Shown: one piece after another, positions 28,199 to 35,008 of the stretch
Layout of the letters: the number at the start of each line of letters is the position of its first letter
How positions within the stretch are numbered: position 1 is the first letter of the stretch
NCBI RefSeq assembly: GCF_001704635.1
Contig: NZ_MAXF01000175.1
Span: 1-42,278, forward strand
Direction of reading: 5' to 3'
DNA: 42,278 nt
Source of the DNA: Streptomyces sparsogenes
GTDB lineage: Bacteria > Actinomycetota > Actinomycetes > Streptomycetales > Streptomycetaceae
Position numbers and translations under genes: made by a program
Notes under the pieces: model-generated
What the model was told of the DNA's origin: nothing
The model's database searches: none
Seen by the model: only the letters and a program-made list of their open reading frames with translations

Positions 28199-28771
28199 TC
28201 AGTCGGCTCCGCCCCGCTCCCGCTCCACCATCGCCGCGTAGGCGAACTGGAGTGCGTCCGCGCCGGCGACGGCGGTCAGCGCCGCCGTCGCCAGCCGGGT
28301 GGCCCTCGGGCACAGCACAAGCCCGGCCGTGACCGTGGTGGCCACCCACATGTCGGTACAGAACGGGCAGGTGATGAGCTCTCCGACCGCGCGCCGGCCG
28401 CCCTCGCCGCGCGCCTCCTCGCTCAGCTCGGCCGCGCCCGCGCCGCCGCGGGCCACGGTGAACGGCACACGCAGCGGGCTGGCCACCGTGCTCTTGGTGA
28501 GCAGCCTGCTCAGCCGGAAGGTGGCGACGCCGCACAGGGCCAGGTCCCAGGGGTCGACGCGGGACGGCAGCCGACGCCCGGTCAGCCGCCCGGCCCCGGC
28601 GAGCGCCGCGACATACGCCCCGTAGCCGAGCATGGCGGCCACGTACCGCTCGGGGGCGTGTCCGCTGTCCCCCGCGTACGCCGCCTTCTGGCCCCGGAGG
28701 GCGGCGGTGAGCCGCCCGGCCCAGTTCGCCGCCGCCCGGGCCGGCCGCCCCCTGCTCTCTTTCCTGTCCAT
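28199..28771 (-). CDS. DUF1360 membrane-associated protein
   Basis: A 190-aa protein of the DUF1360 family, recognised from DLALCGVATFRLSRLLTK near residue 75 and the Cys pair GELITCPFCTDMW near residue 130. Two or three hydrophobic segments (about 45-62, 75-85 and 140-165) suggest a small membrane protein. The function of the family is unknown; related proteins occur near sporulation and cell-envelope genes in Bacillus, but nothing here points to a specific role. It is read from ATG 28771 and lies 123 bases downstream of the damage-promoter gene, separated from it by a GC hairpin, so it may have its own promoter. Confidence 0.85.
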   Translation of the reverse strand: MDRKESRGRPARAAANWAGRLTAALRGQKAAYAGDSGHAPERYVAAMLGYGAYVAALAGAGRLTGRRLPSRVDPWDLALCGVATFRLSRLLTKSTVASPLRVPFTVARGGAGAAELSEEARGEGGRRAVGELITCPFCTDMWVATTVTAGLVLCPRATRLATAALTAVAGADALQFAYAAMVERERGGAD

Positions 28772-28814
28772 GCGCCCATCTTCACGCGGGGCGGGGCGGC
28801 GGCCGGGGCGCCAC

Positions 28815-28848
28815 GCGGTCGGGCCCCGCCAAGCGGTCGGGCCCCGCC
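28815..28848. repeat. Short tandem direct repeat in intergenic DNA
   Basis: GCGGTCGGGCCCCGCC occurs at 28815-28830 and again at 28833-28848, with an 18-bp period. It lies between the DUF1360 gene start and the hairpin that follows the upstream gene. It could be a binding site for a regulator of the DUF1360 gene or a slippage product; nothing more is visible. Confidence 0.6.
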
Positions 28849-28879
28849 GCGCCGACGGCGAACCGGCGGCGCGGCGGGG
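28842..28879 (-). terminator. GC-rich hairpin downstream of the PafBC-promoter gene
   Basis: A perfect 13-bp stem: CCCCGCCGCGCCG (28842-28854) pairs with CGGCGCGGCGGGG (28867-28879) around a 12-nt loop. It starts 15 nt after the stop codon of the small gene at 28895-29173 and has no U-tract. It is a likely terminator for that single-gene transcript. Confidence 0.5.
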
Positions 28880-28894
28880 AGGCGCGGGGGAGGG

Positions 28895-29173
28895 TCAGCG
28901 CTGCTCGTAGCGGATGAGGGAGCGCACCATGCGGCAGGTGGTGTCGGAGGGCGGGCGCACCCCGATCCGGGCCGCCGTGGTGCGTATGGTGCGGTTGGGC
29001 GCCTGCTCGGGGCGGTAGACCCCGGAGTTGAGCAGGGCGATGGCCAGGCGCATGGCCTTCAGCCGGCGGTGGTGGGTCTCGTACCACTCGCGGGGGCGTC
29101 CGGCGGGCACTCGTTTCGTCGGGAGGGTCGCATAGCTCGGCAGGTCCGGGACAGGTGTGACGGCAGCGGCCAT
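28895..29173 (-). CDS. Small basic protein under a DNA-damage promoter
   Basis: A 92-aa protein that I do not recognise. It is strongly basic, with RPREWYETHHRRLKAMRLA near residue 30 and a C-terminal RTTAARIGVRPPSDTTCRMV that could form a helix-turn-helix. No signal peptide or membrane segment is seen. ATG 29173 is chosen because GGAGG (29184-29180) lies 6 nt upstream; a second ATG at 29179 abuts that site directly, and the frame opening at 29242 is inside the promoter itself. The promoter matches the PafBC consensus, so expression is predicted to rise on DNA damage independently of RecA/LexA. A role in the damage response, perhaps DNA binding, is inference from the promoter and charge. Confidence 0.8.
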   Translation of the reverse strand: MAAAVTPVPDLPSYATLPTKRVPAGRPREWYETHHRRLKAMRLAIALLNSGVYRPEQAPNRTIRTTAARIGVRPPSDTTCRMVRSLIRYEQR

Positions 29174-29179
29174 CGGCAT

Positions 29180-29192
29180 CCTCCAAAGGAGG
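29180..29192 (-). promoter_or_regulatory. Ribosome-site-masking hairpin
   Basis: In the minus-strand transcript CCUCC (29192-29188) is followed after UUU by GGAGG (29184-29180), the Shine-Dalgarno of the small gene starting at 29173. The five GC-rich pairs would hide the ribosome site. The loop of 3 nt is minimal, so the structure is plausible but modest. It may limit translation or respond to a factor. Confidence 0.4.
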
Positions 29193-29219
29193 TCGGGGAC
29201 CCTTGTTCTTGACCCCTCC

Positions 29220-29242
29220 ATTCTACTGCCGGGCACTGACAA
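29220..29242 (-). promoter_or_regulatory. PafBC-dependent (RecA-independent) DNA-damage promoter
   Basis: On the minus strand TTGTCAGTG (29242-29234), 8 nt, then TAGAAT (29225-29220). This is an exact match to the RecA-NDp consensus known from mycobacteria (TTGTCRGTG, 8 nt, TANNNT), which the WYL-domain activator PafBC uses after DNA damage. The predicted transcript start near 29213 leaves a leader of about 40 nt before ATG 29173. Confidence 0.78.
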
Positions 29243-29421
29243 AAGCCCCTGGCCACAGGCAGTTTGAGGGGTTCCGGAAGAGCGCCGGGGGCAAGCCCCG
29301 GGGGCCGCTGGGCCGTACCGCGACCGTGGTACGGGGGGCGGGCAGGATACTCCCCGGGGAGGGCCGCGGAATCCACCCGGTGTCAGCGGCCGCGCCGGCG
29401 TGCCCCGCTTAGGGTGCAGGC

Positions 29422-32082
29422 ATGATTCTGCGAAAAGCCCGGTCGCGCGGCCGCCGGCTGCTGGTGTCGGCGGGGGTCGCGGTCGCCGTGCTCGCGGGCG
29501 CGGGCACCTGGGCGGCCGTCGCCGCGGACGACCCCCCGTCCGTCCACCGCGAGGACCGGGTACTGGACATGCCCGGGGCGCACATCGACACCTCGTACTT
29601 CACCGCGGGTTCCGGCCGCAGGCCCGCGGTGCTGCTGGCCCACGGCTTCGGGGGCAGCAAGGACGATGTGCGGGCGCAGGCCGAGGAGCTGGCCCGCGAC
29701 GGATACGCCGTGCTGACCTGGTCGGCGCGCGGCTTCGGCGCGTCCACGGGGAAGATCGGGCTGAACGACCCGGACGGCGAGGTGGCCGACGTCCGGCGGC
29801 TGATCGACTGGCTGGCCAAGCGGCCCGAGGTGCGGCTCGACGCCGCGGGCGACCCGCGGGTGGGGGTGGCCGGCGCCTCGTACGGCGGGGCCGTGTCGCT
29901 GCTCGCCGCCGGGTACGACCGGCGCGTCGACGCGATCGCGCCCGCCATCACCTACTGGAACCTGGCCGACGCGCTGTTCCCGAACGGGGTGTTCAAGAAG
30001 CTGTGGACCGGGATCTTCTTCACCACCGGCTCGGCGGACCCCGCCGCGGAGCCCCGGCGGGGCGCCTCGGGCTGCGGCCGGTTCGAGAAGCGGCTGTGCG
30101 AGATGTACGAGCGGGTCGCGGTGGCCGGCAAGCCGGACGCCGCCGCGCGGCGCCTGCTGGAGGCCCGCAGCCCGTCCGCCGTGGCCGACCGGATCAAGGT
30201 CCCGACGCTGATCCTCCAGGGCCAGACCGACTCCCTCTTCCCGCTCGACCAGGCGGACGCGATGGCCAAGGCCATCAAGGCGGGCGGGGCGCCGGTGGCC
30301 GTCGACTGGATCGCCGGCGGACACGACGGGGGCGAACCCGAGACCGGGCGGGTCCAGGCGCGCACCCGGGCCTGGTTCGACCGCTATCTCAAGGGCGACA
30401 AGGGCACCGACACCGGGCCGGCCTTCCGGATCACCCGCACCGGCGGGTTCGACTCCACCGACGGCGCCGCCCTGCTGCGGGGCGCGACGGCCGACAGCTA
30501 CCCGGGGCTGACCGGCGGCGGGCGGACCGTACGGCTGGGCGGCGACGAGCAGTCGTTCGCCAACCCGGCGGGGGGCGGGCCCTCGGCGGTCTCCTCGGTG
30601 CCCGGGATAGCGGGTCTCTCCCAGGCGTCGTCGCTGGGCGTCGGGGTGTCGCTCGACTTCCCCGGCCAGTACGCCCGCTTCGACTCCGCGCCGCTGCGCC
30701 AGTCGCTGCGGATCACCGGCTCGCCCTCGGTCCGGGTACGGGTGAAGGCGGACGCGCCCGACGCGGTGCTGTTCGCGAAGGTGTACGACGTCGGGCCCGA
30801 CGGGAGGCAGGTGCTGCCCGAGCAGTTGGTCTCCCCCGTGCGGATCACCGGCGCCGAGCGGGGCAGGACCGTCGAGGTCCGGCTGCCCGCCGTCGACCAC
30901 GAGGTGGAGGCGGGCCACCGGCTGCGGCTGGTGCTGGCCGCCACCGACCTGGGCTACGCCTCGCCGGTCGAGCCCGCCACCTATACGGTCGCGCTCGCGG
31001 ACGGCGCCCTGACGGTGCCGACCGCACCCGGTGTGCGCACCCAGCCCGCCCCGCTGCCCGCGTGGGTGTGGGGGCTGCCGCTGGTGGCCGCCGTGGTGGC
31101 GCTCGGGCTGTTGCTCACCGGCAGGCGGCGCACGGCCGCCCCGGCGCCCGACCCCGAACTGGCCGAGGTGCCGCTGCGGATCACGGGCCTGAGCAAGCGG
31201 TACGCGAAGTCGGTGGACCGGTACGCGGTCCAGGACCTCTCCTTCACCGTGGAGAAGGGCCAGGTCCTCGGGCTGCTCGGGCCCAACGGCGCGGGCAAGA
31301 CCACCACCTTGCGCATGCTGATGGGGCTGATCACCCCCGACAGCGGGGAGATCCGGGTGTTCGGACACACCATCAGGCCCGGCGCCTCGGTGCTCTCCCG
31401 CGTGGGCGCCTTCGTCGAGGGCGCGGGCTTCCTGCCGCACCTGACCGGCCGGGCCAACCTGGAGCTGTACTGGCGGGCCACCGGCCGCCCCGCCGAGGAC
31501 GCCCACCTGGACGAGGCGCTGGAGATCGCGGGGCTCGGCGACGCGCTGGAGCGCGCGGTGCGCACCTACTCCCAGGGCATGCGCCAGCGGCTGGCCATCG
31601 CCCAGGCCATGCTGGGCCTGCCCGATCTGCTGATCCTGGACGAGCCGACCAACGGCCTGGACCCGCCGCAGATCCGCGAGATGCGGGAGGTGATGATCCG
31701 GTACGCGGCGGCGGGCCGCACGGTGATCGTCTCCAGCCATCTGCTCGCCGAGGTCGAGCAGTCCTGCACGCATCTGGTCGTCATGGACCGCGGCCGGCTC
31801 GTCGAGGCGGGCCCGGTGGAGGAGATCGCCGGCACCGGCGACAGTCTGCTGGTCGGCCACGAGGGCGAGCTGAGCGAGGCCCTGGTGGAGAAGGTGGCCG
31901 CGCTGCCCGGCGTCGCCTCCGCGGCGCGCACCGGCGACGGGCTGCTGGTACGTCTCGACGGCACCGGCCCCGCCCAACTGCTGGCGGAGCTGGTGCGGCT
32001 GGAGATCCCGGTGACCAGCTTCGGGCGGGGCCGCCGCCTGGAAGACGCGTTCTTGACCCTGATCGGAGGAGGGGCCGCGTGA
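29422..32082 (+). CDS. Fusion of extracellular S15-like alpha/beta hydrolase with ABC-transporter ATPase
   Basis: An 886-aa two-part protein. An N-terminal membrane/signal segment (about 13-33) leads to an alpha/beta hydrolase of the X-Pro dipeptidyl-peptidase/CocE type with triad Ser153 (GASYGG), Asp270 and His301, followed by its beta-rich C-terminal jelly-roll domain (to about 530). One membrane helix (about 547-566) leads to a cytoplasmic ABC ATPase: Walker A GPNGAGKTTT (Lys626), signature YSQGMRQR in place of LSGGQ, Walker B LLILDEPTNGLDP. So a secreted-side hydrolase is physically tied to a transporter motor; it may process the exported substrate or a precursor outside. ATG 29422 has AGGGTGCAGG just upstream. 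The next genes overlap it and encode a micro-ORF and the permease. Confidence 0.92.
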   Translation: MILRKARSRGRRLLVSAGVAVAVLAGAGTWAAVAADDPPSVHREDRVLDMPGAHIDTSYFTAGSGRRPAVLLAHGFGGSKDDVRAQAEELARDGYAVLTWSARGFGASTGKIGLNDPDGEVADVRRLIDWLAKRPEVRLDAAGDPRVGVAGASYGGAVSLLAAGYDRRVDAIAPAITYWNLADALFPNGVFKKLWTGIFFTTGSADPAAEPRRGASGCGRFEKRLCEMYERVAVAGKPDAAARRLLEARSPSAVADRIKVPTLILQGQTDSLFPLDQADAMAKAIKAGGAPVAVDWIAGGHDGGEPETGRVQARTRAWFDRYLKGDKGTDTGPAFRITRTGGFDSTDGAALLRGATADSYPGLTGGGRTVRLGGDEQSFANPAGGGPSAVSSVPGIAGLSQASSLGVGVSLDFPGQYARFDSAPLRQSLRITGSPSVRVRVKADAPDAVLFAKVYDVGPDGRQVLPEQLVSPVRITGAERGRTVEVRLPAVDHEVEAGHRLRLVLAATDLGYASPVEPATYTVALADGALTVPTAPGVRTQPAPLPAWVWGLPLVAAVVALGLLLTGRRRTAAPAPDPELAEVPLRITGLSKRYAKSVDRYAVQDLSFTVEKGQVLGLLGPNGAGKTTTLRMLMGLITPDSGEIRVFGHTIRPGASVLSRVGAFVEGAGFLPHLTGRANLELYWRATGRPAEDAHLDEALEIAGLGDALERAVRTYSQGMRQRLAIAQAMLGLPDLLILDEPTNGLDPPQIREMREVMIRYAAAGRTVIVSSHLLAEVEQSCTHLVVMDRGRLVEAGPVEEIAGTGDSLLVGHEGELSEALVEKVAALPGVASAARTGDGLLVRLDGTGPAQLLAELVRLEIPVTSFGRGRRLEDAFLTLIGGGAA

Positions 32083-32177
32083 GCGCGGTGACGAAGGAAG
32101 CGCGGGAGCGAGCAGTGACGAGGGAAGCCCGCGCGTTGGAGCGCGCCAAGACTGAGCGGGAGGGCGACACCCCATGA
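32079..32177 (+). CDS. Possible 32-aa charged microprotein between ATPase and permease genes
   Basis: A 32-codon frame that starts at GTG 32079 inside the stop of the ATPase gene (GTGA) and ends at TGA 32175-32177 inside the start of the permease gene (ATGA). GGAGGAGGGG lies upstream. The peptide is almost all charged or Ala (for example TKEARERAVTREARALERAK) and would be one amphipathic helix. It may serve mainly as a translational bridge keeping the permease coupled to the ATPase, or may be a small subunit. The double overlap is the only strong evidence. Confidence 0.32.
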   Translation: MSAVTKEARERAVTREARALERAKTEREGDTP

Positions 32178-33028
32178 GTTCTGTCGAGGAGGCGGCGCCC
32201 GGGCACCGTCCGGGCCGCACCCTGCCCCTGCGGGTCGAGGCGATCCGGCAGTTGCGCAGGCGCCGGACCCTGGTGATGGCCACGGTGCTGGCCGCGCTGC
32301 CGTTCGTGCTCGTCGCCGCCTTCGCGCTCGGCGGCGCCCCCGAGGGGCGCGAGAACCGCACCACGTTCATGACCACCGCCACCGCCTCGGGGGTCAACTT
32401 CGCGGCCACCGCGCTGTTCGTCTCGGCCGCCTTCCTGCTGGTGGTGCCGGTGGCGCTGTTCTGCGGGGACACCGTCGCCGCCGAGGCCAACTGGTCCTCG
32501 CTGCGCTATCTGCTGGCCGCGCCCGTGCCCAGGACCCGGCTGCTGCTGAGCAAGCTGGCGGTGGCGCTGGGGTTCAGCGCGGCGGCGATGGTGCTGCTGC
32601 CGCTGGTGGCGCTGGTGGTGGGGACCGTGGCGTACGGCTGGGAGCCGCTGCGGATCCCGACGGGCGGGTCGCTGGCGACGGGCGAGGCGGTGGGCCGGCT
32701 CGCGGTGGTGGTCGCGTACATCTTCCTGTCCCAACTGGTCACCGCGGCCCTGGCGTTCTGGCTGTCCACGGTCACCGACGCCCCGCTGGGCGCGGTCGGC
32801 GGGGCGGTCGGGCTGACGATCGTGGGCAATGTGCTGGACGCGGTGACCGCGCTCGGCTCGTGGCGCGACTTCCTCCCCGCGCACTGGCAGTTCGCGTGGA
32901 TCGACGCGCTCCAGCCCCATGCGGAGTGGAGCGGCATGGTGCAGGGCGTGTCGGTCTCCGTCGCGTACGCGCTGGTGCTGTTCGCGCTGGCGTTCCGGGG
33001 GTTCAGCCGCAAGGACATCGTGTCCTGA
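32174..33028 (+). CDS. ABC-2-type transporter permease
   Basis: A 284-aa integral membrane protein with about six hydrophobic helices (from near residue 33, LVMATVLAALPFVLVAAFAL, to the C-terminus). The segment SSLRYLLAAPVPRTRLLLSK between helices is typical of ABC-2 permeases that work with antibiotic- or lipid-exporting ATPases. It should pair with the ATPase half of the fusion protein immediately upstream. No terminator hairpin is evident before the next gene, 117 bases on. The substrate is unknown. Confidence 0.92.
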   Translation: MSSVEEAAPGHRPGRTLPLRVEAIRQLRRRRTLVMATVLAALPFVLVAAFALGGAPEGRENRTTFMTTATASGVNFAATALFVSAAFLLVVPVALFCGDTVAAEANWSSLRYLLAAPVPRTRLLLSKLAVALGFSAAAMVLLPLVALVVGTVAYGWEPLRIPTGGSLATGEAVGRLAVVVAYIFLSQLVTAALAFWLSTVTDAPLGAVGGAVGLTIVGNVLDAVTALGSWRDFLPAHWQFAWIDALQPHAEWSGMVQGVSVSVAYALVLFALAFRGFSRKDIVS

Positions 33029-33145
33029 GGCCCCGTCGGCGCCGGTACCGTTCCCGCCGGTGAGCGCGCCGGGGCGTCATGACATCCTGAGACGTTGTGG
33101 CGCGCCGGACCGGTCGGCGAACGTCCGGCGTGACAGGGAAGGTCG

Positions 33146-34060
33146 ATGAGGCTCTGCTTTCTGGTGGAGGAGCACTACCGCTACGACGGCATGCCGGTGG
33201 AGGTGATCCGCCGGCTCATCGCCTGGGGGCACCGGGTGGATGTGCTGCGGCCGGGGAGTTCCCTGGTGAACGTGGAGGAGGCGGTCAGGGCGGGCAGCCA
33301 CGACGCGTGGGTGCTCAAGACGGTCTCGGGCGGCCCGGGCCTGACGCTGCTGGAGGCCGCGGCGGCCGTGGGGCTGACGACGGTCAATGACGCGCGGTCG
33401 ATCCGCGGGGTGCGGGACAAGGTGCTGGCGGCGGCGATCGGGCGCGCCCGGGGGCTGCCGATGCCGCGGACCTACGCGGCGGCCCGGCCCGAGTCGCTGG
33501 CCGAGGTTCCGGAGGCGGAGTTCCCGCTGGTGGTGAAGCCCGCGGACGGGAGTTCCGGGCGGGCGGTGCGGCTGGTGTCCTCCCCGGACCGGCTGGCCGG
33601 GCTGTGGCCGGAGCTGGCGGGGGAAGGGATGCTGATCGCGCAGCCGTATGTGGCCAACTCGGGTGTGGACCTCAAGGTCTACTGCGTGGGCGGCGAGCTG
33701 TACGCGACGGAGCGCAGCTCGCCGCTGCACCCGGACGGTCCGGTGCGTGAGCGGCGGGTGCCGCTGTCCGCCGAGGTGGCCCGGATCGCCGCCGACGCCG
33801 GGGCGGCCTTCGGCCTGGACCTGTACGGCGTGGATGTGCTGCTGGGGCCGGACGGCCCGGTCATCGTCGATGTGAACGACTTCCCGAGCTTCCGTCAGGT
33901 GCCGGACGCGGCGGCGCGGGTGGGGCGGGCGGTGCTGGAGCTGGCCCGCCGGGGCGCGGGCGGCACGGGCGGGGCGGGGCCGGCGGCCGTGGTGCCCGCC
34001 CGGCCGGTGCCGCCGCGGGTGGCGGAGCAGGTGCCCGCGAGCGCCGGCGAGGGCCGATGA
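33146..34060 (+). CDS. ATP-grasp ligase, RimK-like (first of a pair)
   Basis: A 304-aa ATP-grasp enzyme. Visible are the ATP-binding lysine strand FPLVVKPADGSSGRAV, a central QPYVANSGVDLKVYCVGG and the metal-binding end DLYGVDVLLGPDGPVIVDVNDFPSF (quoted in parts: DLYGVDVLL, IVDVNDFPSF). Such enzymes join a carboxylate, via an acyl phosphate, to an amine or thiol. The C-terminal 40 residues are Gly/Ala/Pro-rich and probably unstructured. ATG 33146 follows AGGGAAGG. It overlaps the second ATP-grasp gene by ATGA, so the two act together. The substrate is not evident; amide ligation on a peptide or small metabolite is the general expectation. Confidence 0.9.
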   Translation: MRLCFLVEEHYRYDGMPVEVIRRLIAWGHRVDVLRPGSSLVNVEEAVRAGSHDAWVLKTVSGGPGLTLLEAAAAVGLTTVNDARSIRGVRDKVLAAAIGRARGLPMPRTYAAARPESLAEVPEAEFPLVVKPADGSSGRAVRLVSSPDRLAGLWPELAGEGMLIAQPYVANSGVDLKVYCVGGELYATERSSPLHPDGPVRERRVPLSAEVARIAADAGAAFGLDLYGVDVLLGPDGPVIVDVNDFPSFRQVPDAAARVGRAVLELARRGAGGTGGAGPAAVVPARPVPPRVAEQVPASAGEGR

Positions 34061-34881
34061 GGATCGGTCTGATCACCCCGGAGCCCGGTCATCCGCTGCT
34101 GGCCGCGGCGACCGCGCTGCTGACGCCCCGGCACCGGGTGGAGGTGGTGGATCCGGGCTCCTGGGGCGGCGCACCGGACGAGCCGGGGTCCGTCGGCGCG
34201 CTCGCGGACGTCTATCTGCTCAAGGCGCGGACGCCGGGGGCGCTCGGCCTGGCCCGTCACCTGGAGGAGCGTGGCGCTCCGGTGGTGAACGCGGCCCGCG
34301 CGACCGGGCTGGTCCAGGACCGGACGGCGATGGCCCGGCTGGCGCTGCGGGCGGGGCTGCCGTTCGCGCGCACCCGGACCGCGCCGGACCTCGCCTCGCT
34401 GGACGCCGAGGGGCTGCCGTATCCGGTGGTGGTCAAGAGCCGGCACAGCAGGCGCCATGACCTGGTGGCCCGGGTCGAGAACGCCGCCGGGCTGCGCGCC
34501 CTGGGCGAGGTGTGGCCGGGCGAGCCGGTGGTGGTGCAGCGGTTCACCGAGAACAGCGGCTGGGACCACAAGCTGTGGGTGATCGCGGGCCGGGTCTTCG
34601 CGGCGGTGCGCCGGTCGGAGCTGGCGGACCCCGGGCGCGGCCCCGCGCTGCCGCTGCCGCCCGGGGAGCTGCCGGACGGCTGGGCCGGGCTGGCGCTGCG
34701 GGTCGGGCCGGTCTTCGGGCTGTGGGTGTACGGCGTGGATGTGATCGACGCGGGCGGCGGGGCGCCGCTGATCGTGGACATCAACGCGTTTCCCGGCGTA
34801 CGCGGCCAGGCGGGCGCCCCCGAGGCGCTGGCCGAGCTGGCGGTGCGCACCGCCGAGAGGGGTGCCGTCCCGGTCTGCTGA
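34057..34881 (+). CDS. ATP-grasp ligase, RimK-like (second of a pair)
   Basis: A 274-aa ATP-grasp protein, similar in plan to its neighbour but only distantly alike in sequence. It starts MRIGLITPEPGHPLL, has the lysine strand YPVVVKSRHSRRHDLV where the glycine-rich loop is replaced by a basic SRHSRRHD segment, then VVVQRFTENSGWDHKLW, and ends with WVYGVDVIDAG and LIVDINAFPGV with the metal-binding Asp/Asn. The changed loop may alter nucleotide handling or make it a partner subunit. Its ATG overlaps the stop of the first gene. The SpoIIE-type phosphatase gene begins 127 bases downstream on the same strand; whether it shares the transcript is unclear. Confidence 0.88.
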   Translation: MRIGLITPEPGHPLLAAATALLTPRHRVEVVDPGSWGGAPDEPGSVGALADVYLLKARTPGALGLARHLEERGAPVVNAARATGLVQDRTAMARLALRAGLPFARTRTAPDLASLDAEGLPYPVVVKSRHSRRHDLVARVENAAGLRALGEVWPGEPVVVQRFTENSGWDHKLWVIAGRVFAAVRRSELADPGRGPALPLPPGELPDGWAGLALRVGPVFGLWVYGVDVIDAGGGAPLIVDINAFPGVRGQAGAPEALAELAVRTAERGAVPVC

Positions 34882-35008
34882 GCCGCCCCGGATCGAGGCC
34901 CCCGGGTTCGATTGAGCGGGCCCGGGTCCGGGGACCATGTGGGTAGGGAGCCGTGGCGTCGGGCCGCAGGCCCGGGCGCGGCGACGTGGCCCGGCGAGGC
35001 AGACGCCG

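Noticed and set aside
29383..32490. Very long antisense open frame (over 1000 codons) opposite the hydrolase-ABC fusion
   Set aside because: The sense frame has clear catalytic motifs; the antisense protein is low-complexity (Arg/Pro/Gly/His-rich) as expected from the GC bias. The same reasoning removes the long frames at 3090-5705, 14744-16279, 16292-19402 and 20467-22257.
33060..34881. Graspetide (omega-ester peptide) cluster
   Set aside because: No precursor with a conserved core of Thr/Ser and Glu/Asp repeats was found near the ATP-grasp pair; the 29-codon frame upstream is basic and lacks such a core.
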